In this document: positions 1 through 10,692 of the stretch, piece by piece
Numbering within the stretch: the first letter of the stretch is position 1
Layout of the letters: every line of letters begins with the position of its first letter
Source of the DNA: Diphasiastrum complanatum
Taxonomy: Eukaryota > Streptophyta > Lycopodiopsida > Lycopodiales > Lycopodiaceae
Direction of reading: 5' to 3'
NCBI GenBank assembly: GCA_029204225.1
Contig: MU833412.1
Span: 1-56,747, forward strand
Length of the DNA: 56,747 nt
Notes under the pieces: generated by a model
What the model was told of the DNA's origin: nothing
The model's database searches: none
What the model saw: only the letters and a program-made list of their open reading frames with translations
Translations under genes and position numbers: made by a program

Positions 1-1860
1 TTTCTTCTCTTAAACCTCCCATTCAAGATGACACCTTGAGAACATTATTATTTGTCTAATTTCATGGTTACACAGGCAATAGTCCTTTAAATCAGCAAAC
101 ATCCAACCAAGATGCACGTCATGGCTCTCTGATCTATCTTCCCCCTTTGATCTTTAAGGGCATGTGTGTCAAGCATACACATGACATTAGTCGCTTGAGC
201 GTAGCTTCTTAATTGTTTGTCTAACCTGATCTCAGCCATGGCCCTTCAAACACTTTATACCTACCTTCCCCTTTTCCGTTCAGAAAGACTGAAGCCATTT
301 CCTACGCTGCAAGAACAACCTACTATAGCACTTCAACTAGTAATTAATTCATTACAAATTGTTTTGAGTGGAGCGGCTCTTTGTTGCAATAGTTGAGTTT
401 TGTGCACTTAAACTTGCACAAAATGGACATTTCTAGTAGGATAATACTCCAGATACACATCCAAGATTCTACGTACCTCAAAGTGACCTGAATAAACTCT
501 GAACAACTGGCATATGCTTGTCTTAGAGACCTATCATATTCGCACAATGAATATAGGGTTAAAGTAAGGTTCCATTGTATGTGCTCATGCTTTCTCAGGT
601 GTCAACAAGCTGTGAGAGTGCATAAAAAAATGTTTCCGCTGTAGTTTGTCTGGAGTTTACTGGCACAGTTGCAATACCTTTGCATCCAACTATAGCACAA
701 TTTTGGTACGTGAAGGTTTACTTAACTTTGTTACATCTAGGATAGTAACTGAACGGAACAAAAAAAAATGTCCAACATTAAGTTTTAGAGCTACCCTTGT
801 TAATGTTAGGTCCTTAGTTGAAACTAATAACACCCTCTCACTACTACGAATCAACTCTATTTAAATGTACTTGGTGGAGACAGTTGTGCAGGTACTCTCA
901 GTCATCCGGTCACTGACTGTTGTCCTACGGAGATAATGGGTCACATAGGAGACATTTCAAGAAATTATCCACATGTAACATTCATTCTTTCGGTTGAATT
1001 CTGCAAAAACTTGTATTACAACACCGGTGTTTGTAGAAAATATTAAGAAACTACTAAGGTGAAAGAAAGATCAGAAGTGAAGCATGTAGAGCATGTAAGG
1101 AAGTAATTAGAATCCTGTCTCATGAGTCATGACTCAACAAGAACTTAATATATGTGTTTGAAGGCCTGGATAATAAGCATGCCAACAATAAAATCTGCAA
1201 ACAAAAAAAACAAGCATTTCAAATCTCCCATCACATCAATAGAACATTCGAGCTGACCTATTTATCTTCTAAAGGACAAGAACCTATCCATTGGAGATGG
1301 ATATAAAAGTTCACCTGAAGTTTGATATGTCCATCACTACTTAACTTGACAAATGGCCCTGTAACTCCAAAAGAATGTTGTAAGTTCGATAACTAAGCTT
1401 AAAACAATATTATAGGTCCCGCATTAAACATTTTTTCTGACATATTCAGGGTTCACATTTTGTTGACAGTCTTTGATATGTTGTATTTGGAATTATTTTT
1501 TTGGAAGGGGAATCCAAGACAACAAGCTAGGAGGTAGGTATGTGTGGCTTTGAAGTTCAAAATTTCAACTCAAAAGGTACGGTACAATCTATTGGAGCAT
1601 TGCTGACTTGCAACGACCTTTCATAGCTTTCAGCCAGTCAGGAAGCCTACTTAATTCTACCATACAAACACTATAGCAATAATTGCTAATTGGCAAAATC
1701 ATTTAAGGGACATAAATAGTCTCATCACTTGACTCAGCTCCTTGTATCGAAGCACCAACATGTCAATATATACATATCAAAACCTTATGCTGATGTTTAG
1801 TAAGAATTTGTTCTCCAAAGAAAACACGAAGCCTGTCTGGTGGACATTGAAAGTGCTTTC
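1..1860. other. No recognisable gene
   Basis: AT-rich sequence with only short, unconvincing open frames on both strands. I saw no domain, LTR terminus or extended repeat. Probably intergenic or very old transposon-derived DNA. Confidence 0.5.
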
Positions 1861-1864
1861 TCTG

Positions 1865-2200
1865 TCAACCGAAGTGCGTACCGAAGCTCATCTCTAAAAA
1901 AAATCCTAAAGCGATGAAGAATGCAAGTGTAGTGAGTTGATATTGATTGCACACTGCTCCATAGTCTAAAGGCCTTATTTTACTCTCACCTGTAGTTTTG
2001 TCTAGGTCCCACGAATAGTAGTATGCTTTAAGACAAGCATGAATTTCTTCTTGCAAACATGAAGGTAATGCAAGTATTCGGTCTTTAAGGCTAAGTAACT
2101 CATTTTTTTTAACTGGATCCATTTTCCTTCCAATTTCCTTTGGCATATGAAAGTGACTTAGTCTGGGAACTCGAGAACTGCCCCTGTTCAAGACAGCCTG
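1865..2200 (-). CDS. Possible exon of an unknown protein (about 108 codons)
   Basis: An open minus-strand frame running to a TGA at 1865. It has no in-frame ATG near its 5' end. It is preceded by a pyrimidine-rich stretch and CAG triplets that could act as a 3' splice site near 2200. An internal ATG begins a polar stretch with MDPVKKNELLSLKDR. The last 25 residues are hydrophobic and could be one membrane segment. A GGTGAGAGT donor-like site lies inside the frame (about 2000), so the true exon may end there. I do not recognise the family. Codon composition looks protein-like rather than random, but this could still be chance. Confidence 0.25.
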   Translation of the reverse strand, partial: QAVLNRGSSRVPRLSHFHMPKEIGRKMDPVKKNELLSLKDRILALPSCLQEEIHACLKAYYYSWDLDKTTGESKIRPLDYGAVCNQYQLTTLAFFIALGFFLEMSFGTHFG

Positions 2201-3779
2201 TTTCAGGAACCAGGTAAGTATAATGTGTCTGTATTAAAAGATGCAACGAATAGATGTACAGTTCGCCAAAAAAATCCAAGAGTAGCAGTGCGAAATCTAG
2301 GAATATTGATACAAGCTGGTTTTTTGTAGCACATGTACAAAAATAAGGAAAAAAACTAGCTCCTAATCTGAAAGCATGGACACGTAAAAAAAGCACTCTG
2401 ATTTTGAAATGAGCTTCGAAAATATAATTGTGTAGGTTTTATAATAAGTACTGTATTTTTGTTTGAGTTTTTGTAGGTCCGAAGCTATAGAATAGTATTG
2501 GAACAGCTAAGTCAGAAACCATGGAAAAAATTAAATGTTGCACATTGGTAAAGGGTGAATTTTAGAAGCCTTGTGAAATCAGACTCCTGAACAATGGAAT
2601 TTGAGGTAGTGCAAAAGGCCTGTTGTATGCTGCGTCGGTTCAATCAACTTTCTTCTACTCTTGCTTGAATAATTTTACAAAATTCTACTGTGGTAATAAT
2701 AAATATGTAGATTTTGTCATAAAATGAATAGGCGGACGAATTCCATATTAAAAAGGGCTTTTGACAGGCTTCTATACAGGAAGCTGAAAACATAGAGATC
2801 GGTAGAGGCCAGTAATATTGTTCGAAGATCTATGCCTAACAAGCGCAACACAAATGAATAACAAAATAAAACAAGCAAACAAATAAAAAGTACAAGTACA
2901 TGTCAAATTCTGATCTTGCTTATAATTTTGTACCAAAATATTTGTCAGGCACATCAATGTAAGTATTTGTTATGACAACCATGATTCTCATTTATCAGTT
3001 CTATGTCATTATGTTTATTATTTATAAAGACAAACAATAGCTGATTGTTGCAAATGCCTACAAATATGAAGCTGAAAAGGACATTTGAAAATAACAGCTT
3101 TTGGCCATGGATTCCTATTTTTTATTGCGAAACTGTAAACAATCCAAGCGTATGAACTTTGTTATATGTACCTTCATTCAATACAACAAACAGGTGTCTA
3201 GACCATATTCATTCTATTTTTGAATTACGACAACACTGGATACATCTACAAGATATCGTAATTTAAATGTAACAAAGAATGATGAACCTGGAAACTGAAA
3301 TGTACAGAATTCGAGGGACTTTGTTTTGGGAATATGTCAATTTGGAGTTCTATTAACTGTGGTCTGTACATTTTCTTGGGGGCAACTCCTGTCAAAAGCA
3401 CGCTTTATGTGACTTTACAAAGCATGCAAGTATCGCTATTATGATATTAATTTGAACTAAGTCATGATGTTATATTATGTTCAATTTTTTTTTAAGATAT
3501 TCAGACCTAGAACTTGAATTTGAACTAAATTTATATCAGCTTTTTGAAATATTGACCTTCAATAGTAATTTAATATAGCAATTTCGAAAAGCAAGGAGAT
3601 TGAAAAGGTTCAACATTTTACACGTACACCAAAACTGCGTTGAAAGCAGTAACATATTGAATATTTCAACGTGCAATAATATCAAAGCATAACAATACAC
3701 AATACTGGGTTATGTATAGAGATGTACAGCAGATTTTATTTCAGGAAAGAGGAAGATAAAAAATTTTCAGGATCCACAT
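2201..3779. other. No recognisable gene
   Basis: AT-rich DNA with short frames only. A GTAAGT donor-like site lies on the plus strand near 2214, but I see no exon leading to it. Confidence 0.45.
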
Positions 3780-4262
3780 TAAGGGGGAGTGTTGCATTTC
3801 GATGCTCAACCTCAAAACCATTCAATAATGACCATCTTGAAAAATCTATCGAAGTTTGACTTCATCAACTTCAAAGTCATCGACTTTGACTTATCCCATG
3901 TAGATATATACATATGTTCAAACTTGACAATCTGACATTGTCGACTTTGTTGACTTTTTTCCAACCATCAACTAACTGACTTTTATCAACTATTTCCATC
4001 AAAGAAAACTCGATCCAAATAAACTGTCAGAAGACTTTATGGTAGTTCACCAAGTATTCTACATACATTTATTATTAGAAGGCGGCTGTAATAAATAGCA
4101 GATAGCATTTAATGCTAAAAGATATATAACAAACAAATATATAACAAGTAGATATTTTGTCAAATAGATATTTTTTGTAATATAGAATCAACTGTGAATA
4201 CACTTAGTTTATAGTTAGTCACTAATCACTCTTCTCAATTAGTTTTTGTTGCCAGCATTATT
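3780..4262 (+). repeat. Candidate Copia-type LTR preceded by a polypurine tract
   Basis: The string AAGGGGGAG at 3781-3789 directly precedes TGTTGC at 3790, the usual arrangement of a polypurine tract and the start of a 3' LTR. The sequence that follows contains an AATAAATA-like box near 4090. The right end is unclear; GCCAGCA near 4262 is one possibility. No gag-pol sequence is visible upstream, so the element is either non-autonomous or eroded. No second copy of this LTR is in the window, so the call rests on the junction alone. Confidence 0.35.
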
Positions 4263-4293
4263 ACGCTCAATTATGAAGCTGAAGTTAAAAATC

Positions 4294-4632
4294 CTAATCT
4301 ATCACTTTTTCAAACCCTATCACATTTCCAACTCCATCTACTGCAAAATGACCACGAATTTGAGTATGCAATAGTTGTTCTTTGAGGTTGTCTCTATCAC
4401 GATCAAGCAATTGAAGAAAAGGATGCTTGAAATAAGTAACTCTATGCAAAACGCCAGCAGCAAGAATAGAACACGATAAACGTGGCATACGTGTGAAGTT
4501 CGTTGGTTGTTTACATTGAAAGCAAAAAGGTTTCGTATTACGCATCGAAAAGCGATTGCTAGCGCACTGGTCACAAACCCGCTCCATAAAAGGACCATTC
4601 ATTCCAGATATCCAAAGTTTTCCAAACAACTG
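4294..4632 (-). CDS. Probable terminal exon with a CxxC...CxxC zinc-ribbon pattern, family unknown
   Basis: An open minus-strand frame of about 111 codons ends at a TAG at 4294. Its 5' edge follows a good acceptor (TATGACAG, about 4633), so it looks like a last exon. Near its start are VCDQCASNRF and, 12 residues on, FCFQCKQP, giving two CxxC pairs as in a small zinc ribbon. The C-terminal half is mixed charged and hydrophobic (LLDRDRDNLKEQLL, then GVGNVIGFEKVID). I considered the zinc ribbon of RPA70 and do not find the rest of that domain. It may be a fragment of a host or transposon gene. No other exon was found nearby. Confidence 0.35.
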   Translation of the reverse strand, partial: QLFGKLWISGMNGPFMERVCDQCASNRFSMRNTKPFCFQCKQPTNFTRMPRLSCSILAAGVLHRVTYFKHPFLQLLDRDRDNLKEQLLHTQIRGHFAVDGVGNVIGFEKVID

Positions 4633-4951
4633 TCATATCAAAATACAAATTAGTATCATGATTTTGGACATTTTTAGACAAGTAGCACCGGCATCAAACT
4701 CGTAGCCGGAATCGAAACCTGTTCATGGAACTCATAGCCGGAATTGAAACCTGTGTTTGATTTCGGGTATCGATTTTATCTGTACCAATACAAAAGTCTT
4801 AGACAAAAAACATACAACTTCAAATAAGAAATGTATAGGCATTATGGCACCGCAAAACAATGGGCATAATTTTTTTGCAATACTAATTTGTGCAAAAAGA
4901 CCGCTTTCAAAATGTTGGCTTGAGCTTTACCATCTGATGCAGTAGTCCGTG
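4633..4951. other. Non-coding, with a short direct duplication
   Basis: A 32-bp unit starting AACTCGTAGCCGG at 4697 is repeated at 4729 with a few changes. Nothing else is recognised before the family-C retrotransposon sequence begins near 4952. Confidence 0.5.
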
Positions 4952-5374
4952 TTTGATGGTTTGGAGTCAAGTCAAGTGGAGGAGCAAGCTCAAGACCCAA
5001 GGACTCCAAGAAGAATCTTGAGTATCAAGATGGAGCCATCAAGGCTCAATCATATGGATCAAGCAAGGCAAGTTGTCTTTGGCAACATTATTTATGCACT
5101 TAAAATTTTAATTGTATCTTGAAGTGCACAAAATGTCTTGAAATCCATGGCTTGGCATGATGTATAGTTTTTAAAGTGAGCTACATGTATATAGGCACAT
5201 TTATGGAACATCTTGTAAGGGAGCCTCTAAGAGGTGGTGAAAGATCCTTCATGGACATCATTCTCTATTGGAGTCTCAAAAGTTCCTTGTTTGTAGCTGG
5301 ATTTTTTAGACGCTTCTAAAAACTCTCATTCATCTATCAAGAGAGTGTAAATAGATCAAGCTAAATTTGAGGAG
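4952..5374 (+). mobile_element. Copia family C, 3' part of internal region (5'-truncated)
   Basis: Matches by eye the internal region at 50940-51349. It contains a short frame resembling the Copia linker between integrase and reverse transcriptase (EEQAQDPRTPRR-like, then a QARQ..FGN-like stretch), but has no RT, integrase or RNase H. The segment ends with TTTGAGGAG, a short polypurine tract directly before the LTR. The left edge near 4952 is abrupt, so the first half of the internal region and the left LTR are missing. Family C therefore looks like a deletion derivative of a Copia element moved by enzymes supplied in trans. Confidence 0.75.
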
Positions 5375-6031
5375 TGTGAAGAATTGCCAAAAATTGGCAA
5401 ATCTAGCTTGATCAAAGACCATGTAGAACATTGTAAATATTGTGTATAATTGGGTTCCACACATGTAAGGCCAAGATGCCACGTGGCAAACCACTCCTAA
5501 TATAGGTTAGGTCAAGTCAAGAGAGTTGGTCACGTCTATTTGGTGGTCATCCCTACTTTATAGGACCTACACCTAAGTTTAAGGTGAAAATTTGACCAAC
5601 TAGCTACCTACCAAGCATAGCTCTAGGAAATAGACTAGGGTTTCATTTTAGGGCAAGAAGGGTGAGTTAACTTCCTTATTACATGCTGGAAATCCATCTA
5701 ACTTCAAGAAGGAAGTCGAATTTGCTATGTATCCCAAGCTCCCATAGTGAGAAGATAGAAAAATTTTGGAACTCATTAGCAATCTCAAGCTAGTTCACTA
5801 TGTACATTGAGTTTTTGTGATCCAAATGCAACCAAACTAATTTCTACTTGTTTCTCAGGTTGAAAGCCGTACTAGAGCCTGCAGTACACATGTGGGCTTG
5901 GATTTCAATGTTGATCAATGCGTTTGATTGTTAATGCTTGTTGTTTGTCAAATTGCCAATCTAGATCAACTTTTTGTGTCTAGTTTTTTGGTAGATTGTT
6001 AAGGAAGCATCCAATCACTCTTGTGGATCTT
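5375..6031 (+). repeat. Copia family C LTR, missing its last ~45 bp
   Basis: Begins TGTGAAGAATTGCC and is closely similar to the complete 701-bp LTR at 51350-52050. It stops inside the conserved GTGGATCT near 6031, where an inverted Copia fragment begins. The terminal part ending in TTTCACA is absent. Confidence 0.8.
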
Positions 6032-7440
6032 AACGTGTTGATCCAAAGGTGCTTCTTCAAGTTTACAAATCTTCCACTTTTGAAAGATCACATTTCCACC
6101 ATTGACAACTTCTTTGATGGAAAACAAGTAGATTCTACAATCTCTACTTGAAGAGCAAAACACTACCATTATTCCTATCATTGAAATAGGATAATCTTTG
6201 GTCCTTACATTGGAATGATCATGCACAAAGCATGTGGACACAAAGATTTCCAAAGCAAATGATGTTTCATCTTTTATGACTCTATTCAAACTATTACAAA
6301 AATAGTTATCCAATGAAATTGCTTTATCAACAACAAATGTAGTTTTCAAAGCATCCCATTTCATTGTCTTGTCATACAAAGTAATAAACACCAAGGATCT
6401 TAAAGGTAAGAAACAAGTCACCTCATGTCTACTACTACTTTCCAAAAAGTATTCAAAGATAGTAGACTCTCCAATGCTCACCACCCTTGCAAGATGCACA
6501 CTTGAATGGACAATTTGCATGCAATTTGATGACTCGGCCATTGTCATTGAGGACTCCCTTGGAACTCTCATGCTTTGAGGCTGATCCTCAAGATCTTCCT
6601 CCTTTTGATGCTCCTCCTCAATGCAAGCAAGGTCACACTTTGCCAAGATCTCCTCTTGAGTGATCTCCTCCTTTGCCAAGCTCATTCTTTCAAAAGCAAC
6701 ACTAGCCTCCAACTTAAACAATCTTCCATGTTTAAATCCCTTTGCAATGCAAACATCATTCTTCAAGATGAAGCAAACACCATGCTTTAAGTGGACATCC
6801 AAACCACTTTCTAAGAGTAGACCAACACTAAGCATATTCTTGGTGATTGCTGGTACATAAAGGACATTTTCTACATCCATGCATTTTGAGGATTCTAAAC
6901 ACCATCTATCCTACACTCTTCATCATTTACAGTAAAGACAAACTTTTTAGCATCATTGAAAGAGTGTAAGGTTGAGAAAAAGTCCTTTTCACAAGACATA
7001 TGGGAGCTAGCCCCACTGTCGATCCACCAATTGTCTCTTGAATTGCTATTACTTGTTGGTGAGGATGTAGATGCTATCAAGAATACATCTACTTCATCCT
7101 CCTCCTCCTCCTTTGCAAGGTTTCCTTGTTTGTCCTCCTCCACTTGTGCTCTTAGCCTCTTGTAGCATTCAGATGCATAATGCCCCTTCTTTCCACATAA
7201 GAAGCATTTCTGCTTTGACTTGTCCTTTGAGCTTGATGCATCATTCTCTTCTTTGGCCTCCTTTGGATGCTTCTTCTTTCCATTGGTCTTCTTTTTGCCC
7301 TTGAATGAGAAATTGGCTTTCTCATCACCATCCTGCAAAGACAAGGAACTCATCCTAGATTTTGCATGGAGCATCCTACACTCTTCAGCCACTAATACAC
7401 TGTGAAGCTTTTCTATAGTTGGAAAAGTGTCTATTTTCAG
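6032..7440 (-). pseudogene. Decayed Copia gag-pol fragment, minus strand
   Basis: Read on the minus strand, 7440 to about 6895 encodes the end of gag (VAEECRMLHAKSR), a lysine-rich stretch, a CCHC knuckle (CFLCGKKGHYASEC) and the aspartic protease motif DSGASSHM. These are closely related to the intact family-A protein. After a frame break near 6890 the next frame gives NVLYVPAITKNMLSV of the pre-integrase region. It then passes into scrambled pieces resembling the acidic linker and the end of integrase (a GIxVxxSSxxxxYRIYL-like stretch, then NVIFQK). The catalytic integrase core, RT and RNase H are absent. The order of the pieces is not that of a normal Copia element, so internal rearrangement has occurred. 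Confidence 0.8.
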
Positions 7441-7560
7441 TTACCAACTCAAATTCATCCATGAATGTGTTTAACTTCAGACATCTCTTCTTTCAACTCC
7501 TTCCTGGTCCCTCTATATTCATGATGCTTCAATTTTTATTATTGGTTAGTTGGTTGCATT

Positions 7561-8430
7561 GATCAGGCAAGTGTAGTGCAAGGCCAAGAAACTAGCATTA
7601 TGACAGATTACGTTTTAAAGGTTTGTGGCCTTGGTATACTTTTTGGGAAATAGTGGTTTGATTATCTAGCAATTGACCTTTGTTTGACAGCATCAACCAG
7701 TTATTTGCATATTATGCAGTATAACATGCTATCTCACTTCCGCTGGTTCATCTTTTCTGGAGTGCAGATCCCAGGGCTTGACATTTGTGCTGATACTCTA
7801 GTAGGAAATGGTATGCGGAGAGGAATATCTGGGGAAAAAAAAAGAGTCACAACTCGTAAGTGATACAGTAATTGAAAAGCTAGTATATCTACATCTCTGA
7901 CAGCTGAAGTTTACAAAGTTTCAAAACTTTCTAAGTAACTCTTTCATGCTGATGGTCACTCAGGAAAAATGCTGGTGGTACTAGGAAAAGCCCTTTCTAT
8001 GGATGAGATCTCCACTGGGTTGGATAGTTCAACGACTTTCCAGATTGTCAAATGTTTAAGATAGTTTGTTCATGTCATGGATGGGACCATGGTGGTTTAA
8101 TTGCTCCAGCCGGCACTAGAGACTTTTGAACTTTTTGATGATATCAGACCTCTTTAAAAAATTCAGCTGGTCTATCAAGGGCCACATGTCAACCTTATCA
8201 GCATGTTTCAGTAAACAAATTTTCAGAAAGCTTTGCAAGTTTCATTCTGGCGAAAACATTGCACAAGAGTTGTGTTTGACAGATCAATGAGCCATTTTGC
8301 AGCACTAGTCACTAAAAATATGCTCTCAGTAATTGGGAGCTCTTTCTAGCTTGCTTTTCAAGAGAATAGCTTTGAATGAAACGGGACTCTTGTATGTACA
8401 TAGTCAAGACTATACAAGTATGGCAAGAAA
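7561..8430 (+). pseudogene. Decayed ABCG (PDR-type) transporter fragment retaining introns
   Basis: Three exon-like blocks match the first nucleotide-binding domain of plant full-size ABCG/PDR transporters. Block 1 (to 7620) gives QETSIMTDYVLK and is followed by a GT donor. Block 2 (7768-7855), after GTGCAG, gives [11 protein letters not shown] and [13 protein letters not shown], the ABC signature with one residue lost from the usual SGGQ, and ends at GTAAGT. Block 3 (7964 on), after CACTCAG, gives Walker B as [17 protein letters not shown] and later LLQPALETFELFDD and KYALSNWELF in shifting frames. Nonsense codons lie at 8062 (TAG) and 8098 (TAA), with frameshifts after. Full members have about 1,400 residues; this covers roughly 250. 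Retained introns point to a DNA-level duplication or relic locus, not a retrocopy. It cannot make a transporter. Confidence 0.85.
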
Positions 8431-8470
8431 TATAAATATGTGCTCTTGATGGCTAAATTGTGCTATTTGA

Positions 8471-8630
8471 AAATGTTCTTCTTAGGCTATTTGTACGAGT
8501 CAATCAAATTTCAATGCATTTTGCTTTCTTCTGGAGTTGGCGATTGTTGCAAATGTTCTTCTTAGGCTATATGTACGAGTCAATCAAATTTCAATGCATT
8601 TTGCTTTCTTCTGGAGTTGGCAATTGTTGC
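8471..8630. repeat. 80-bp tandem duplication (2 copies)
   Basis: The unit beginning AAATGTTCTTCTTAGGC at 8471 is repeated at 8551 with only a few changes, just downstream of the ABCG remnant. Two near-identical adjacent copies indicate a recent local duplication. Confidence 0.9.
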
Positions 8631-8639
8631 AAAAAACCA

Positions 8640-9266
8640 AATGACAGTATACTTTTGAACAAAAATTAAGAAGCCCACTCTATTGACCACACCCGGGACA
8701 GTGAAATAAACAGAAAACAGTTTCCGAAATTTGCAATACCAAAAAAAAAACTCCTAACGTTAACCATGAGCATCAGAATACAAAAAATGGCAAGAAACAT
8801 GGTAACATGATTCCATGTGTGAACTAACAAAGAATTCAAAAAAAAAATCGGTACTATAAATTGGAAAAAGAAAAAGAAAAAGCAATAGCTCAAGAAAAGA
8901 AATTTAAAATAGCCAATTAATTTAAAACTGCCACATGTCGTACTCAGGAAAACCTAAAATACAAATTTCAATTATTTATTTATGTCTTTTATATGATAAT
9001 CACAACACAAGCAGGTCAATCCTCAACATGAATGCTAAGTCCTCCTTGCAAAGCAAGGCAGGGCCAAAAAATTGAAATGTGTGTGTGAAAAAACAAATGG
9101 CTTGTATGTGTTCTTTTTTTGTTTTACCATTTCTTTAAAAATATTTTTTGGCTTTTTCCTTTGCAAAAGCATGTGACATTTTTTGTGCACAGGGCGTGAC
9201 ATTTTTGGCAGCACAACATGACATTTTCGATGGCAAAAACACACACACACTCTCTAAATAGTTTTA

Positions 9267-9307
<41 letters not shown>

Positions 9308-9365
9308 GTTGGTTGTGATGGAGAAAAACTAATTCTTCCATTCTCATTGGGCCACGCCTGCCCTA
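8640..9365. other. AT-rich intergenic DNA with an (AT)n microsatellite
   Basis: No gene seen. An (AT) run of about 18 units occupies 9270-9305. The stretch ends at the insertion site of the complete Copia element. Confidence 0.6.
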
Positions 9366-9370
9366 AAACA

Positions 9371-10061
9371 TGTGAAAAATTGCCTACATTGGCAAATCTA
9401 GCCATGTAGAGTATTGTACATTTTGTTAATATTGTTTGTTGGTTACTTGAATGGCCAAAGTGCCACTTGTACATACACACCTAAAGTAGGTTACCACGAG
9501 TCAAGAGGAGTGGTTGTGTTTATTTGGTAGTGATTCCTACTTTGTAGGATCTAGACCATGATTTATGATGAGATTTGTACCTACCATGCACCTACCAAGC
9601 ATGACTCTTGGATCTAGACTAGGGTTTTCACATTAGGGCAAGAAAGTGGAGTCTACTTCCTTATTACATGCTGGATTTTCACCTAACTTTGCAAAGGAAG
9701 TGTGTTTTACTATGTATTTCCATTCTCCATAGTGAGAAGATAGAAACTTTTTGGAGCCTCAAGGAGAAACTCGAGTTTCCTCTCATTGTATGGTGATTAC
9801 TCTATTTTTCCAATGAAACCCAGCTTTGGCAATTTGTAAACACTGTCTACAGGCTGTACTACAGCCTTATTTCCACACGTGTGGAGTTGGATTAGACTAT
9901 TTGGTCAATGCTTTGATTGTCTCTACTTGTTTCCTATCAAGCTGCTAAACTAGATCTTGTTTTCTGATGACTAGTTTCTGATAGATTGTTTAACAAGCAT
10001 ACAATCACCTTGTGGATCATTCAAATATCCATTTATGGTCCTTAGTACTGTACTTTTTACA
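9371..10061 (+). repeat. Left (5') LTR of Copia A
   Basis: 691 bp, TGTGAAAAATTGCC to TTTTTACA. It differs from the right LTR at about 11 positions. The promoter and the start of the genomic RNA are expected here; I did not fix a TATA box with confidence. Confidence 0.95.
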
Positions 10062-10074
10062 TGGTATCAGAGCC
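10062..10074 (+). other. Primer binding site for initiator tRNA-Met
   Basis: TGGTATCAGAGCC starts directly after the left LTR. It is the classic complement of the 3' end of plant initiator tRNA-Met used by Copia elements to prime minus-strand DNA synthesis. Confidence 0.95.
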
Positions 10075-10692
10075 AAGTACAAGGCCATTGATCTGTGTTT
10101 GAGTCTAATCCAGTTTTAGCAGGTTTTGGTGCAAAAAGCTAGTATTGGAAGGGCGAGCTGGTATCCAGGTTTTGGTGAGGGGATTTGATCCCAAACTTTT
10201 TCAGGATCAAAATCCGTACTGTTCACACGTGTGGGCATCTCTGAACCAGCATTTAATAACCCATATTCATTGGATCATAGAAAATTCATATGGTGTCAGT
10301 TTGATGTAATTTTTAGTGCAAATCCTAGGATAAGCTATCAAGATCACTTGCCATTGATTAGTTTTGAATTTGTTTCATGAAAACTAATTAATCTAGGCTG
10401 ATTTCAGACCTTCTTAAAGTGGAAACCAGGTCTTGAAAGTACATCAAAGTGAATGAGAGAGATAGAGTCAGTTTTTGTCCAAGAATAGCCAAGATTGGCA
10501 AGATTTGCTTGAGTGTAGTTTTCATCTCATCTTATCTTCATTCCAGCTTGTGAGGGAGTGATAGAACTGTGATTACAAATCCATTTGTTGGATTAGAAGT
10601 CAACATTTGAGTGAAACACTGCAAGTTAGAAACCTTTGTGAGTTTCAGGTCCAAACAAATCTATATCTTGTGTGTAGAATCTTGCTAGTAAG

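Noticed and set aside
1-3779. Host gene in the first 3.8 kb
   Set aside because: Only one doubtful exon was found; no set of compatible exons could be assembled.
9035-9480. Minus-strand frames of 71 and 118 codons before Copia A
   Set aside because: They span the (AT)n run and the LTR start and have no protein-like pattern.
10062-10080. tRNA-Met gene fragment
   Set aside because: Only the short complement of the tRNA 3' end is present, which is the retrotransposon PBS.
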